Shown here: one piece after another, positions 1-13,500 of the stretch
How the letters are laid out: the number at the start of each line of letters is the position of its first letter
Position numbering within the stretch: position 1 is the stretch's first letter
Assembly: GCF_037975245.1 (NCBI RefSeq)
Contig: NC_092576.1
Span: forward strand, 17,752,111-17,816,110
Reading direction: 5' to 3'
Source: Apostichopus japonicus
Taxonomy: Eukaryota > Echinodermata > Holothuroidea > Aspidochirotida > Stichopodidae
Length of the DNA: 64,000 nt
Position numbers and translations under genes: made by a program
Notes under the pieces: model-generated
Databases searched by the model: none
Seen by the model: the letters and a program-made list of their open reading frames with translations, nothing else
Told to the model about the DNA's origin: nothing

Positions 1-949
1 TACTGTACAGTACTGTAGGTGTACAGGTTGTTGTGTACATGGTTTTAACATATACAGTACTGTATCCATGGGTGGTAGTGTGTAACATGGCTTATAAACT
101 TTGCAGTGCATAACTGTACTGTACTACAAACACATACAGTAATGGGACAGTATGTCATGGATAAAGGATGGACACAATGACGTATATAATTGAAACCATA
201 ATTGTTAGGTTAAAGGGGGACGCAAACCAAACCATCAGAAATCGTTCAAGGGTTTGTGGCTCCATAAATTCTCCAGCCAGTCAGTCAGTCATTTAATGTT
301 GTTCTTCCAGAAGTGTTAACGTACAGTACCCACAAATATAAAGCAAACCTACTTTTGTTTCATTTTTAGAATTGTTGAACCATCAGTTTCTCACTCCTAT
401 CTGTAAATTAGTTTGTACACGTCCTAATTAAAAGAGACCAAACCCGTTGGCCTACTGTACCATCGACATTGGTCATGTGATAAAGTAAGCAACAGTATCA
501 TGAGCAACTTCACCATGGAAGCTGAGAAAAAGGAAAAATCTTGTTATATTTAGGATGATCAATCAAAAGGTTCATCTTAATTTTCACACACAAGGTCTGA
601 GACCGGGAGACTTGAGGAGTCTAAATATGACATCATTGAGCCACATGCAGTACTAACTGTTTATAAATATCAAAAACATGTTTATTGTCTGTAAATGACA
701 TCGGCTTGTTTACCCAGTGTTGACTATATTACATATTGAAGCACTTTACAGGACTCATGACCTAATTATTAATTAATGTTGTCATTGGTTATCAGTGTCA
801 GCATAAACATTGTACAGAAAATAAAATATATGAAAATATGAAGAGAACAACAAAGAGAAAATAAAAATAGGCTTCAGATTCTTCCAGAATTTTTGGCAAT
901 CAAATAGCTGCACCTCAGCTGAACGCTAGATCCTAGAGAACTAACTGTG
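1..949. other. AT-rich non-coding stretch
   Basis: I see no exon-like reading frame with splice signals here. Short CTGTACAG/TACAGTA palindromic motifs are scattered through it (for example at the extreme left end), as in the rest of the first 9 kb. Confidence 0.6.
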
Positions 950-2510
950 TCAAGTCTATGACATGATCATCACAGCTGGACACAAAATGGCAGCAGTCCA
1001 CAGACATGACACTTTAAAAACTACTTACAGTATGATACTGTTTAGTATATCCGAAACCAGAACGATATTTTTCTTAGCTGCTTGAGAGAGTTGTTATGAT
1101 TATTATTAATATTATTATTAACTATGTATTTGATAAGAGTGCTCTACAAAAGATCACAGTGCTTTACAGAGTTGTTCTAAGTCGCAAAGATATATATCTG
1201 TCAATGAATATCAGACGACATGAATCTATGACATTATCATGACAGCTGGACACAAAATGGCAGCAGTCCACAGACATGACACTTTAAAACTACTCACAGT
1301 AGGATACTGTTAAGTATCTCCAAAACCAGAACATGATTTTTCTTAGCTGCTTGAGAGAGTTGTTATGATTATTATTATTATTATTTTTATTACCTGTACT
1401 ATGTATTTGATAGAGCGCTTTACAAAAGATCATAGCGCTTTGCAGAGTTTTACAGAGTTGATCTTCACAGCTGGACATAAAATGGCAGCAGTCCACAGAC
1501 ATGACACTTTAAAAACTACTTACAGTAGGAAACTGTTTAGTATCTCCGAAACCAGAACGATATTTTTCTTAGCTGCTTGATAGAGTTGTTATGATTATTA
1601 TTAATATTATTATTATGTATTTGATAAGAGTGCTCTACAAAAGATCACAGTGCTTTACAGAGTTGTTCTAAGTCGCAAAGATATATATCTGTCAATGAAT
1701 ATCAGACGACATGAATCTATGACATTATCATGACAGCTGGACACAAAATGGCAGCAGTCCACAGACATGACACTTTTAAAACTACTCACAGTAGGATACT
1801 GTTAAGTATCTCCAAAACCAGAACCAGATTTCTCTTAGCTGCTTGAGAGAGTTATTATTATTATTACTAACTATGTATTTGATAGAGTGCTCTACAAAAG
1901 ATCACAGTGCTTTACAGAGTTGTTCTAAGTCGCAAAGATATATATCTGTCAATGAATATCAGACGACATGAATCTATGACATTATCATGACAGCTGGACA
2001 CAAAATGGCAGCAGTCCACAGACATGACACTTTTAAAACTACTTACAGTAGGATAGTTTAGTATAGATCTCCGAAACCAGAACGAGATTTTTCTTAGCTG
2101 CTTGAGAGAGTTGTTATGATTATTATTATGATTATTATTATTACTATATATTTGATAGAGCGCTCTACAAAAGATCACAGCGCTTTACAGAGTTGAACAT
2201 TCTAAGTCGCAAAGATATACTGTCATGAATATCAGACGACATGAATCTATGACATCATCACAGCTGGACACAAAATGGCAGCAGTCCACAGACATGACAC
2301 TCTAAAAACTGCTTACAGTAGGATACTGTTTAACTGTATCTCCGAAACCAGAACCAGATTTCTCTTAGCTGCTTGAGAGAGTTATTATTATTATTACTAA
2401 CTATGTATTTGATAGAGTGCTCTACAAAAGATCACAGTGCTTTACAGAGTTTTACAGAGTTGTTCTTCACAAAGATATGTACAGTATATCTGTCATGAAT
2501 ATCAGACAAA
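950..2510. repeat. Tandem array, ~225-270 bp unit, six copies
   Basis: The block AGCTGGACACAAAATGGCAG (one base differs in the third copy) recurs at about 974, 1244, 1468, 1735, 1992 and 2262, giving spacings of 270, 224, 267, 257 and 270 bp. Each unit carries a TTA-rich microsatellite followed by a GCGCTCTACAAAAG / GCGCTTTACAGAG segment, a type of motif common in dispersed repeats of marine invertebrates. The short open frames inside (about 70-88 aa on both strands) repeat with the unit and are not genes. Confidence 0.9.
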
Positions 2511-5064
2511 GATGATTGTGTGTCTACTTTAACTATATCAGGAATTCAAATTGAATGATTGCATTCTATTTTAGTGAATATAAGTGGTATACATGTACAT
2601 ATATTCTAGTGTTTTTTGAACACTGTAAGTGTGCCTTGGGCAGAACAATTTTACACAGTAATGTTTATATACTACAAAATTATTTTCAACCCATAAAGGA
2701 TCTAGATCTTTATATCCATTCATTGTACATTGCATTTCTGAAGGTTGGGCACTGTGGGAAATGTTTCTGTTCCTGCATAGACACCACTGTATACATGTAC
2801 AGTATTAGAGCATACAGTACAGTAAGTCTACAATACTTGGTCTTAAGCACAGTGTGCGCAGGCAACAGGTTGTATTGATTCTAAAGGTTTCTCATGTATT
2901 AATAGCAAGTGTCACAGCAGCCATCACAATATTAAAATCAATTAAATAATATTATTTACTGACATAAGGTACTGACATATTGCAGTAGTAATTACTGAAG
3001 TATACATTAGGCATACTGTACAGTTCTCCTGTACTGTACAGTATGTCAGTATTCCACAGGTATCTCAGATTGTCTTTTTTACAGTTTTGTTACCTGGTTC
3101 TTTGGTGTACAGTAGGCAATCAAGTAACCTATATATTGATCAGTCAAGTTCATATGGGGGGGGGGGTGTGTGTTAGTGTATGTGTTGCCTAGCTCTATCA
3201 ACTAGAGGACTTATGTTCTGGTACACACCTTCGCTTTGAGGACATAATTTGGTGTGTGACCGTCAACTTGAGGACGTCCTCAAATTGTGAAAATTGGGGA
3301 ATGGACTCAAAGTGACCTCAGAAAGCTCCTGTATCAGTATGGGGGATGTCCTCATATTGTCACCATCATACACACATTTGGCTGAACTGTGTGTATGGTA
3401 GAAAACCCTGTTACGAAGAGCGCCCTCCTATGTCCTCGAATTGATGTCCTCGAATTGAGGTCCTCGAATTGATGTCCTCAAGTTGAAGTACAGTATATAT
3501 ATATACATCCTGAAATTGTCACTTCATGAAACTGTGTACTGTATGCATTGTCTTTGAATTGGCTGTCGTATTTTTCCTCAGTAATATTATCATAAGAGGA
3601 GTTCTTTCAAACTATAGTAGTCTACATGTATTTTAATATTTCACATTTAGCTTTACAGGATTTTCAAGAACAAGACTTCTTTTTCCTTTTCTGTATCAGT
3701 GGTTAAAAAAGTGATTGCTTCTTGCAAAACCAGTCGCCATGTCTTTAACCATACAGTACGACCATTATATTTGGTATTCGGGAATAATATTTAAGTCTGA
3801 GTTTTCTCATAGACTCTAGCATTGCTGCACAAACTAACCGATCTGATGTTATCAATATATCGTCAAGTCGTTTACGATATGCCGTTTATTATCAGGGCTG
3901 CAGCTTAACCTCATGGTTCCTGTGTGAGATTCATGATACAAGAACTTCCATTTTTCATAAGGATTTGTCAAATTTATGAGTGAATATTCTTGTTTGTGAT
4001 AATTAGTCATACCATTATTATTTGTTTAGATGTAGTCTTAGCTGCAGATAAGTACTAGACAATAAGTTAAGGGTAGTTTATTAATTAACAATTTTAGTAA
4101 CAGGAACTTTCCCTGTTTTCGACTCGTTAAAGTCATATACAGTATGTGCTATTTGATTAGCTGTAGTCCTGTTGGCCAGTTGCCAAAAAACTTAAGTGCA
4201 AACGTTAGAAATATTGATTTTCTGTTAACTTTCTACCATTTTCATTGCTAACGGCCATAGAGACCTTCAACATGACTAGCGATTTTTGTTTCCACAAAGT
4301 TTGGCGAATTATTAAGCCATATATACTGTAGCTCCAGATCGAGATACAATTATTGTGCGTGTATATGTGTCTGTGTGTATGTGACGCCCTAGATATACAG
4401 TATGCATGATATCTCAATACATTACCTCTGTAGAACCCTTATGTTTGCATGTTCCACATATAATGAGTACAAGAACCCTATTGTTTTTTACCTTTGTTTT
4501 TTACAGCAATTTGGCAGGAAAAAATTGGCAGGAAAAAAATGTAGTTGTAATGGAAACAAAAACATTCATTTGGAAAATCAAAAGATACGTATATGTTAGA
4601 CTACTGTATGAATGGTGACGGTTTAAAACTGCTGTTACTGTACAGTAGGTGAAAAAAAGGCCCTTAATTAGCTGCAGGAATTTACCTGTGGAAAAGACAA
4701 GGTGTAATGTACAGTATATGTACAGTGGATTTGAAGGCGGTTGACTATAGGAAGGAAGGGATAAATGGGCGGAGCCAGGGGTGTGTTAACGCAGTGCTAA
4801 AAGATTAACAAGTTTACAACTTAAGAAGAAGGTTGAATGACTAGAATACTCCTGAAGAATAGTGATTATTATTTATTTAAAGAAGAAACATGGATGGGAA
4901 AGTGGAAAGACCGCAAGATACATTTGATACTCAGGACTGGTGTGGTATTACTGTACAGGGCACTGTCATATATACCACCAACAGGAAAGTAACTTAGTAA
5001 GTCTGTAGTCCGATGTAGATCAAGATAGATCAAGATGCAGGATGTAGATCAAGTTAGCCAGTAC
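2511..5064. other. Non-coding stretch with short palindromes and simple repeats
   Basis: No supportable gene. It holds scattered TACTGTACAGTA-type palindromes, a poly-G run near 3157 and a cluster of GTCCTC-AATTG motifs between about 3235 and 3490. An open frame at 2555-2878 (107 codons) has no flanking splice pattern or recognisable family and is probably chance. Confidence 0.5.
3431..3486. repeat. 14-bp minisatellite, four copies
   Basis: Four adjacent 14-bp units of the form TGTCCTCGAATTGA run head to tail, the last one diverged. Related single motifs lie upstream from about 3235. Confidence 0.85.
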
Positions 5065-5068
5065 TTAA

Positions 5069-5433
5069 AGGGTGTGAAGACTCGGGAAAAAAAAAACTGC
5101 TAATGCCGGTTATCTGACCTAGTTTCGAATGAGGTGTAAAAGAAATGTGTAAGACACCACCATCGATCCCAGCAAAAACACACAGCTTGCTACTGTACCA
5201 GCTGTTATTAGACACTAGTGTACAGTCAGTACAAACAGCTGCGGTCAATACCCACAGCACAATGTATAAACGATACAGCGATGGACATCTCAGGTCCAGC
5301 TAAAGATAACAAGTTATCATGTTTCATTACTGTCTGCATTTTGTAGCGACACGAACAAAACGTCACTTGCAAGCAATGGAAAGTTAACTTTTTCAGATGG
5401 CCGCACGCAGTTTTGGGCGAGTCTTTAATGCCT
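5069..5433. mobile_element. TTAA-flanked MITE (365 bp)
   Basis: TTAA lies immediately outside both ends (5065-5068 and 5434-5437). The left end reads AGGGTGTGAAGACTCG. The reverse complement of the right end reads AGGCATTAAAGACTCG, a 12/16 match. A diverged inverted copy lies at 58130-58458, also flanked by TTAA. Size, TTAA target and lack of coding capacity indicate a non-autonomous Kolobok- or piggyBac-type element. Confidence 0.75.
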
Positions 5434-8239
5434 TTAATGGTGCTATGGATACTATACATATACAGTACTGTACAGTACATGTATACAGTGCCACCGTACA
5501 GTACCTAAAACCAACAGCAATATGAATACAATAATACAGAGAAACCATAGCAAAGGCCACACTGACAAAAAAACTGGAGGTCTCCTTGATGTAAAAACCT
5601 CTATGATTAACAATGTCAGATCGACTCTATGTCACTGATAACCTACAATGTATATGCTTGATTACTTATTATTTGATATGTCACTGTGGTTCCCTACATT
5701 GGTACTCATTGCTATGTAATTAGGTAGAGCCTTTCCTGTGTGAATTTTTTTTCCCATTAGTGGAATATTATTAGTAGATGAGTTTCTTCTCTTGAATCTC
5801 TTCTCTGTATACAGTTAGTAGCTCTGTAAATCTTTGTTCTTTTGTCACATTATACGTGAGTTTTATGCAGTCTGATAAAAATTTGTATAAGTACCGACAT
5901 ACAGTACAATACAGTACTTACATGCATGGTGTAACTAATATACGAATTCTCTGTTCGCACGCAGCAGCGCTACGGCATTGATTAATTTTAGTGCAGTGAG
6001 CGTGACTATGCAGTTTCCATGACAACTTACAAGCACATCTCAAAAGGTTCTGCATTAAATAATCAAAGAATAGGGATGACTTTATTGTGTGTTATATTGC
6101 TTACAGAAGTTACATGTAATGTAATATCCATATTTTAAAGCCAAATTGATGCAGTTTTTCAAGGGAAAGCCAGAACCTACTTTAAACAAGGAAAAACAGT
6201 TATGTACCAAATTGATCTTGGGGTTACAGTAGGATGAAAAGGGGAGGGAGGGTTGGGGGAGAGGTAAGACCCCTGTCCACTTTGTGGCTATACCACTGCT
6301 TACTTATCTCCTCACAACCAAGCTTAGTAAGTACTCTATCCTGTCTGGTGTTTATAAATTGCACTTTTACATGAACAATAAATGGCTGACTGCAGTGGAA
6401 ATAATAAAAATTAAACTTGAAAACAGCAAAGACAACTTTTAGCTCTTTAACAGGATTTCAGCCAGTGACGTCAGGATTATGAGCTACAAGCTCAGATACC
6501 AACTGAGCTATTCAGCTATCTTATTGGGTAGCGGTTTTCTTGCCGGGGGTTCAAGATAGAAGCCACAGTACCTTGCGTGTACCTCGTAATGAGTGATTTC
6601 ACCCCATTTTATTTTGATACATGCCTTTAAGCAGCGACTGGGAAGTGATTTCAGGAGAGATTCTGTATATTATCGAGAAAAAACTAAATTGTTAATGTAA
6701 GAGCAATGGAGAATTTGGTCTGACTCATGAATAAGAATTCTGCTGCCCTGACTACTGTACATGTATGGTCAATGCACATGTGTTTATATAATTGAAGATA
6801 TTTAAGGGATAATTCACACACATATGTTGACAATATGTTGACCCACACAGGGTATGTACAGTACTTAATAATATTCTCCCTTATTGCACTCACAGAACTT
6901 CAATAATTATGTTACAGAAAGGGTTGCCACATGGAATGTGAATCAAAGTTTTAAAACTAAATTGTAATTAGGCAGATCGGAGTAAAGAGCTCTATGCATG
7001 CATACAGTTGCGAGATGTTTTTACAGTGGGCCAAAGAAGCTGGTCCAGTATTCCTCTGTTGAAGCTTGGTTCAGATGTGTGGATGTGTGTGTGTGTGGGT
7101 GGGTGCGTGGGTGTATACATATAATGTGTGTTCATTTCAAGGAAATGGTGTACAGCTACACACTTCATGTGCAGTTTGTATCCTTGCCAAGAAGAAATAA
7201 AAATATGAACACCGTTAACCATTGTGGTATATAAATACAGGAATATTGATTTTATGGTGAATTCACTTTGTTTGCTGCAGTCACTGGATCTGCCTATATT
7301 ATAGGTGTTCCCATTGCTTAATATATATGTAGAGCTACAGTAATGAACACTTACAGTATAATATTACATGTGTATGTTAAAACATATGAGTGCACAGTTC
7401 TACTATACTGTACAGATCAATGGGGACACCAGGACAGTACAGTACTGTACTTACAGAGTGTTAAATAGAAAATTGATCATTTAAAACCTACTGCCAGGAT
7501 GTTACTCAAGTGGTTGTTGAGCTTTGTACTGTGTGGGCACTGACACTTAGTATAGCGTGAGTGTACCAGGATCAAGTGTCAGTAGTATGGACTAGTACCA
7601 TCATTTATTTGTTACATGCTATAAAAGGGATGCTAAATGTTAAACAAAGTTTAACAAAAGTACAAATGTGTACATAGTGACCGTCAATGTGTGATTAGTG
7701 AGCTACAGTCCTTGTTTACTGTGTCGCGCCATTGTTCGACCTAATACAGATGCATGCTGGTTACAGATCTCTGAATCACGGTAAAGTGATATATAGGTGT
7801 GAAAGTGCATGCGGTCAGGATTAATTTGCATACGAGAGACCTGGATGGGTTTTGGCTGAACCTTAAACAGTTCCACTTCTGCAGTTTGGCCAAAGGGAAA
7901 CACATTTTAGAAAATGCGGTCAAGGTGCTGAAAGTTCTATATTCTGCCAAGAAAATAATGTCGTTGTTTTTTTTCAGTAAAGCGTGTGCTCGAGTTTACA
8001 GTTTAGCTTTGATTTATGTCCTGTGCTGTGCTGTACTGTACTTGATATTATCAATGTGCTGTATCATTAAGTGAGATGTATGTACAGATAACCTCTTTTC
8101 TTGAACATGCCAATTCCCACTCTCGTCATGCATGTACAGTATATAGGACAATTACGTATAAAGTTCTCTCATTATTAGTAACTCAATTCGTTTGTTAGTT
8201 CTTGAGCGTGCGGTGCTGATGGTGTACAGCACCGTTATA
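5434..8239. other. Non-coding stretch
   Basis: No exon can be supported. Around 6505-6590 there is a tRNA-like remnant: an inverted box-A-like CAACTGAGCTA and a GGGTTCAAGA further on, probably an old SINE. Palindromic TACTGTACAGTA motifs continue to be frequent. Confidence 0.5.
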
Positions 8240-9290
8240 TACGTAGGTTTGAGTTAACATTACTGTATGTACTGTCATTACTGTATGTAGTACTATACAT
8301 TACTGTAAGTACAGTAATTGTACATTAGTGAACAGTACAGTTCCTGTACAGTGCAGCGCAGCACTGTAAAGTACAGTACATTACTGTACAGTATAGTACA
8401 TGACAATACTTTACAGGACATTACTGTACATTGCAAGCAGCACAGCATATCACTGTTCAGTACATTAATGTAAAGTGCTGTACAGAATAGTGCATCACTG
8501 TACAATACAGTACAGTACATTACTGTACAGTATAGTACATGACATTACTTTACAGGACATTACTGTACATTGCAAGCAGCACAGCATATCACTGTACAGT
8601 ACATTAATGTAAAGTGCTGTATATTACTGTACAGAATAGTGCATCACTGTACAATACAGTACAGTACATTACTGTACAGTATAGTACATGACATTACTTT
8701 ACAGGACATTACTGTACATTGCAAGCAGCACAGCATATCACTGTACAGTACATTAATGTAAAGTGCTGTATATTACTGTACAGAATAGTGCATCACTGTA
8801 CAATACAGTACAGTACATTAAGTACTGTAAAGTACATGACATTACTTTACAGGACATTACTGTACATTGCAAGCAGCACAGCACATCACTGTACAGTACA
8901 TTAATGTAAAGTGCTGTATATTACTGTACAGAATAGTGCATCACTGTACAATACAGTACAGTACATTAAGTACTGTAAAGTACTGTACATTACTGTAAAG
9001 TAAGCACTGTAAAGTATAGTACATTACTGTACAGTATGGTACATGACATTACTTTACAGGACATTACTGTACAGTGCAGCACAGCACATCACTGTACAGT
9101 ACATTAATGTAAAGTACTGTATATTACTGTACAGCATAGTACATCACTATACAGTACAGTACATTAAGTAAGTACTGTTAAGTACTGTACATTACTGTAA
9201 AGTAAGTATTACTTTACAGTACATTACTGTACAGTGCAGCACATCACTGTACAGTACAGTACATTATTATAAAGTACTGTACGTTACATT
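8240..9290. repeat. Palindrome-rich tandem array (~139-149 bp unit)
   Basis: The anchor TTGCAAGCAGCACAGC recurs at about 8431, 8570, 8719 and 8868, with a degenerate copy near 9075. Within units almost every 10-15 bp contains CTGTACAG, TACAGTA or TACTGTA, so both strands read nearly alike. The open frames of about 60-75 codons seen here on both strands are by-products of the repeat. Confidence 0.9.
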
Positions 9291-9985
9291 ATATTTCAAA
9301 AATGGGAAGGGTTTGTGTAAAAAAAAAATATGTGAACATTGAAGTACGTAGTTATAGCTACTGTAGTCAATGATGACAATTATTTGTTGTAATTAATGGG
9401 GATATTCGTGATATTCTTGTTCAAATGTCAGAAAATTAGTCCCAATGTCCTTCTGTTACCATGGAAAATTGCCCATTATGAAGATTTTTAGGTATAAAAG
9501 TATCACAAAAGTTGTCAGTATTGCATGCTGTGGCATAACCAACCAAATTGCTGGCTGTATCGGATAAAAAAGGCCAACTCAAGGTGTGGGCAAAAGTGGG
9601 GAAGTGCGACTTTTCTCCTAACCCCCCCCAAAATTTTGTATATATCTCTTCTATAATACTGTATACTACAGTACGTGTGATGACACAAGCCCAGTTACAG
9701 TAAGTGACTTTTTTTTCTGAAAGTTTGCCATCATATGCCATGAATAATACATTCATTGCACGACTCAGCTAAAGTAAATTCAGGAAATATACATACTGTC
9801 TACAGAGTGTCTTCAGATATATATGCGTCTCTTCTTCTATTGTACTGTAATTTTGCTTTGAAATTGTTCCAAGGTTTTACTTGTGCAGTATCTGACACAG
9901 ACAGAACACATCAATTGATTATTTCGATAAACACACTGTTGCATGCATGATTTCACAGGGTCATGTTCCTTAACTTTTCACATCT
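9291..9985. other. Non-coding stretch
   Basis: The palindromic motif density falls sharply after 9300. A 106-codon open frame on the minus strand (9436-9756) has no recognisable domain and lacks convincing exon context. Confidence 0.45.
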
Positions 9986-10315
9986 AATATTAATAACAAT
10001 ATTTGCTTTTAATATAGCGCTTTATACCAGCGATAGGTCGCAAAGTGCTTTACAGACGTTATATTAACCCTGGTCAATGATAACCTGTCCCAGAGACAAT
10101 CCCTCCAGTTGGCAGCAGTTATATACTGCGCTCAATGACAAGTTACCTTACAGGTACCAAATTTAACCCCTGGGTGGAGAGAGGCAAGTAAGATAAAGCA
10201 TCTTGCCCAAGGACACAATGTCATGAACTAAGCAGGAATCGAACCAGCAATCCTTGGGTCACAAGTCCGATGCATTTAATAGCCAATTGGCCACCACGCT
10301 CTCACTATCTATATT
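9986..10315. mobile_element. SINE-like dispersed repeat
   Basis: It shows the hallmark AGCGCTTTATACCAG / AAAGTGCTTTACAGACG segment, a TTGCCCAAGGACACAA block and a GAATCGAACCAGCAATCC block. The last resembles an inverted tRNA box B. This arrangement is typical of widespread tRNA-related SINEs in marine invertebrates. It ends about 20 bp before the first visible exon of the BRICHOS gene. Confidence 0.6.
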
Positions 10316-10335
10316 TTGTTTTTGGCTTTGTACAG

Positions 10336-10500
10336 ATTTCCGAGGAGCCAGCACCTCTCAATCCAGAGCCCATCTACGCCCCGCCCACTCCGAGACGTGG
10401 AGGGCGGGCTTGCAAGTGTCTCTGTCTAGCTCTCACACTCATCTTATTCTTTCTGACGATCATTGTGGCAACCGTACTCTTTCTCGGTTATGGTAACGAG
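10336..10500 (+). other. BRICHOS gene exon: proline-rich tail plus membrane helix
   Basis: 55 codons, phase 0 at both ends, acceptor TTGTACAG and donor GTAAGT. It encodes a Pro-rich head, a basic PRRGGR stop before the membrane, a CKCLC cysteine cluster (possible palmitoylation site) and a hydrophobic stretch of about 23 residues. An in-frame ATG at 10270 lies in the SINE-like sequence before the acceptor and is not accepted as the start. Confidence 0.8.
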
Positions 10501-13500
10501 GTAAGTACATGCACCCTACCCCCCACCTCTCTCAGGACTGCCCTCACCCCGACCATACCTTCCTGACCACAGGCATGAGCTTTTTTCAGCGGAATATCCG
10601 TGATTTCTTTTCTAACTCGGGGACAAAAACTATTATCCTAACACACTGTAGCATACGCAAACTCTAGCCTATACCGCAATATTTGCAAAGTTCCATGATT
10701 TTTTTTTTTACCCCAGGCTCATCCCTGTAACCAGCCAACAACACCCTCTTTTGTCTTTTCACAATAGACTAAAAAAGGACAGATCTATACGATCACCTGC
10801 TGTACTGTACAGTACATGATCAAAATTTTACACCTCAAATATACAGTAGTTTATCCGGTACATCCCTAGTTCTAATGACGTACAGTATGGTGATCAATTG
10901 TCATGACCGGAAGAGGAGACCGTTTTGTTTTGTTCTCCTAATTTTCCACAACCGTACCCGGACTGCCTTCCTCTTTAAGGTTGTCCTACAGTAAAGATAT
11001 CCGGTCAATATACGTGCCACATGATACTGTGCACCTGTATGGAAGGTTGGACAGAAATTAGGACCAATGCTTCAGATTTATTATAATTGCCCAGACTGGA
11101 GTTAACTCATCTCAGACCCAACCAGACAACATTGCCCAAATTTTGTTCCATATCGACATGGAATGTCATGGAAATTTATTGCCATAAAGAGTAGGAATGG
11201 CCTGAAAAAGATATAGCTGTCTCTGCTCTGTGTTGTTGCATTGCCATCTTATCATGGTATCGTTCGTTTTAACGATAGGTATTTTAGTATCAGTTAGTAC
11301 AGGTGTGTTTTTTATTTTATTTATTTATTTATTTTTTTTAAATATTTTAAATTTAAATTTTAAATTTTTATATTGTTGCATTTGGCTTTTACATTTTTTG
11401 GCCTTATTGGTTATATATATATTTAATATTTTGGTTTTTGGTACTATTTGTATTTAGGTGTTACATAAATTGTAAAGCGCTTTGAGCAGGTTTGCTGATT
11501 ACGCGCTATATAAATATTACTAATTATTATGATCATTATTATAACTCACATTTCGATCTCTGCCCCCGACACAGGGGAGCTTCTGCAGTGTGGGCTACTA
11601 CGATGACTGGTACTACGACGACATCGTCTATCCATCCGACTACTACTATAACTTTGACAGCAGCTACGATGGTAGTGATTGGTATCCTGGCAAAAGGCCA
11701 TATGGTGACGACATGCTAGTAAGCTTTAAAGCATTCACAAGGCATTTTTTTCGATCCGGGCATTGCATAACAAAATGCTATGAAAAATGGGTATAAAAGA
11801 GCTATGCAAATATATATACAGTAAAGCAGTTCAGATAGTAAAGTACTAATTTCAGTATTTTATCAGAAATAACATTCATAAACCTAAAAACTGCTACACA
11901 TTAGCAGTCACTCGAGTCACTCCAAGGTTAATGTATGTCATCCAGTTACAGAGTTGTTGATAAATTGACAATTCATAATAATGGACGTTAAATATGAATC
12001 TAAGAGACTGACTTCCGTCAGCTTGTGGCTCTGATAAGCTAATGATGGCTTCTTGGCGAGTTCCTGCCTGCAGGAGGATCTAAAAATACATAAATACATA
12101 CCTACTGTACATATATTACTGGAACGCTCTCCTCATTTAGTCCCTGGATTATCAGGAAAAGAGAATTGTATGCTGTGTTTATATTTGTATTCCTTGCTGG
12201 AAGCTAAGGAACCTATGCAGTCAGGTTCGTGTGTGTGTGTGCGTTAGGGCTGTGTCATTCCGGTTAATTCACTAACCGGTTAACCGTTTCTATTAACCGA
12301 ACGGTTAACGTTTAAACGTAACCCGTGTTGTTGCCTCAAAATAAGAGCCGAAAATCAGAGTTATATAGCTCAGATTATAATTCCGAAAGAGCGCCACCAC
12401 TTTTGATGCGGAAGTACATTCTCAAAATATCGCTTCAAGTATCGTTTTTTCGTAACGCGTATGTCAAGAATTTGGTTGTATTTGCTTAGTTTTGACGATC
12501 GTTGCATTGAAAAAGACGAATCGCGCGTTTTCATGAAGTTTGAAACAGATTTTTGTTTCTCTTTCAGTTCATCGGTAACTGTTACAGAGATATTTGAAGC
12601 AAATATTTCTTCGTTAATTGCGTAGCCCCTACTGTAATAGCGCAGGCATTGTATGGCAGTTATAAGCCTAATATTACTAGGCCTACTTAATATTGGCATT
12701 GTGTATTGAAGTTCGCGATCATAAAGAGTGTTAGACTACAAGGCTTTCACCAGCTAGGCCAAGGTTAGGAAAGTCGGTTGTTAGGAAGCGATTACTACAG
12801 AAGTGTACGGTAGTAGGGCTAGGCCTACGCAATTACAAGTACAGCAATGGGTCACAGATATATTGAATTTGTGCATTGTGGCGGGGTAGGCAGAGGGTAG
12901 GGGGGAAGTGTGGAAAACATTGTAAAATTTCCTGCGAACACCCTGTCGATTTCCCGCCGGAGTTCGCGCAGCAAACACAATTAGCACGCTTAGCATTGAA
13001 TGGCGTGGGGCAGTCCCCCGGTGGGGTCATGTGGTGGAACCCCTTTGGGGGTCCAGGGGTTAACGCCCGGAAAATTTGGCGCGTCTGGCGATAAAATATT
13101 CGCAGCTGTGGATGCAAAATACTGACAACTTTTTAATTTAAATTGTTCCGAAAATGATGAAAATTTTGAAATGACAAGTAAGAGTAGCCATATTTTGTTT
13201 TAAAATGAAAAGAGATCTAACTGTCTTACAATCATTAAAAAGTTTAACTTAAAAAACATGCGATTTTATCAAACAACGTTCGGCAAAGCCCCATTCCTAG
13301 ACTGCCTAACAATGGCTTGCACTATACTACAACTACGGTAGGCTACATTTGCCAAGGTACCTTGCCAAACAACTGTGAGCTCATCCCCTGTCTAACACCT
13401 GTTGTTAACAATTTTTTGGCATGTTGCCAAGGAACGTTTCATGGTCTAGAATGAATAAGGTCAGTCAATAAAGGTTCGGTTAAGTTATGAGAATTATTAT

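Noticed and set aside
4890-4980. A short ATG frame (MDGKVERPQ...) as first exon of the BRICHOS gene
   Set aside because: No donor in the required phase follows it.
8240-9290. A CRISPR-like array
   Set aside because: The repeats are long contiguous tandem units with no unique spacers, in eukaryotic DNA.
10270-10335. An ATG in frame with the membrane-helix exon as the protein start
   Set aside because: It lies in the end of a SINE-like repeat, and a good acceptor (TTTGTACAG) precedes the conserved exon, so the true start is probably in an upstream exon.
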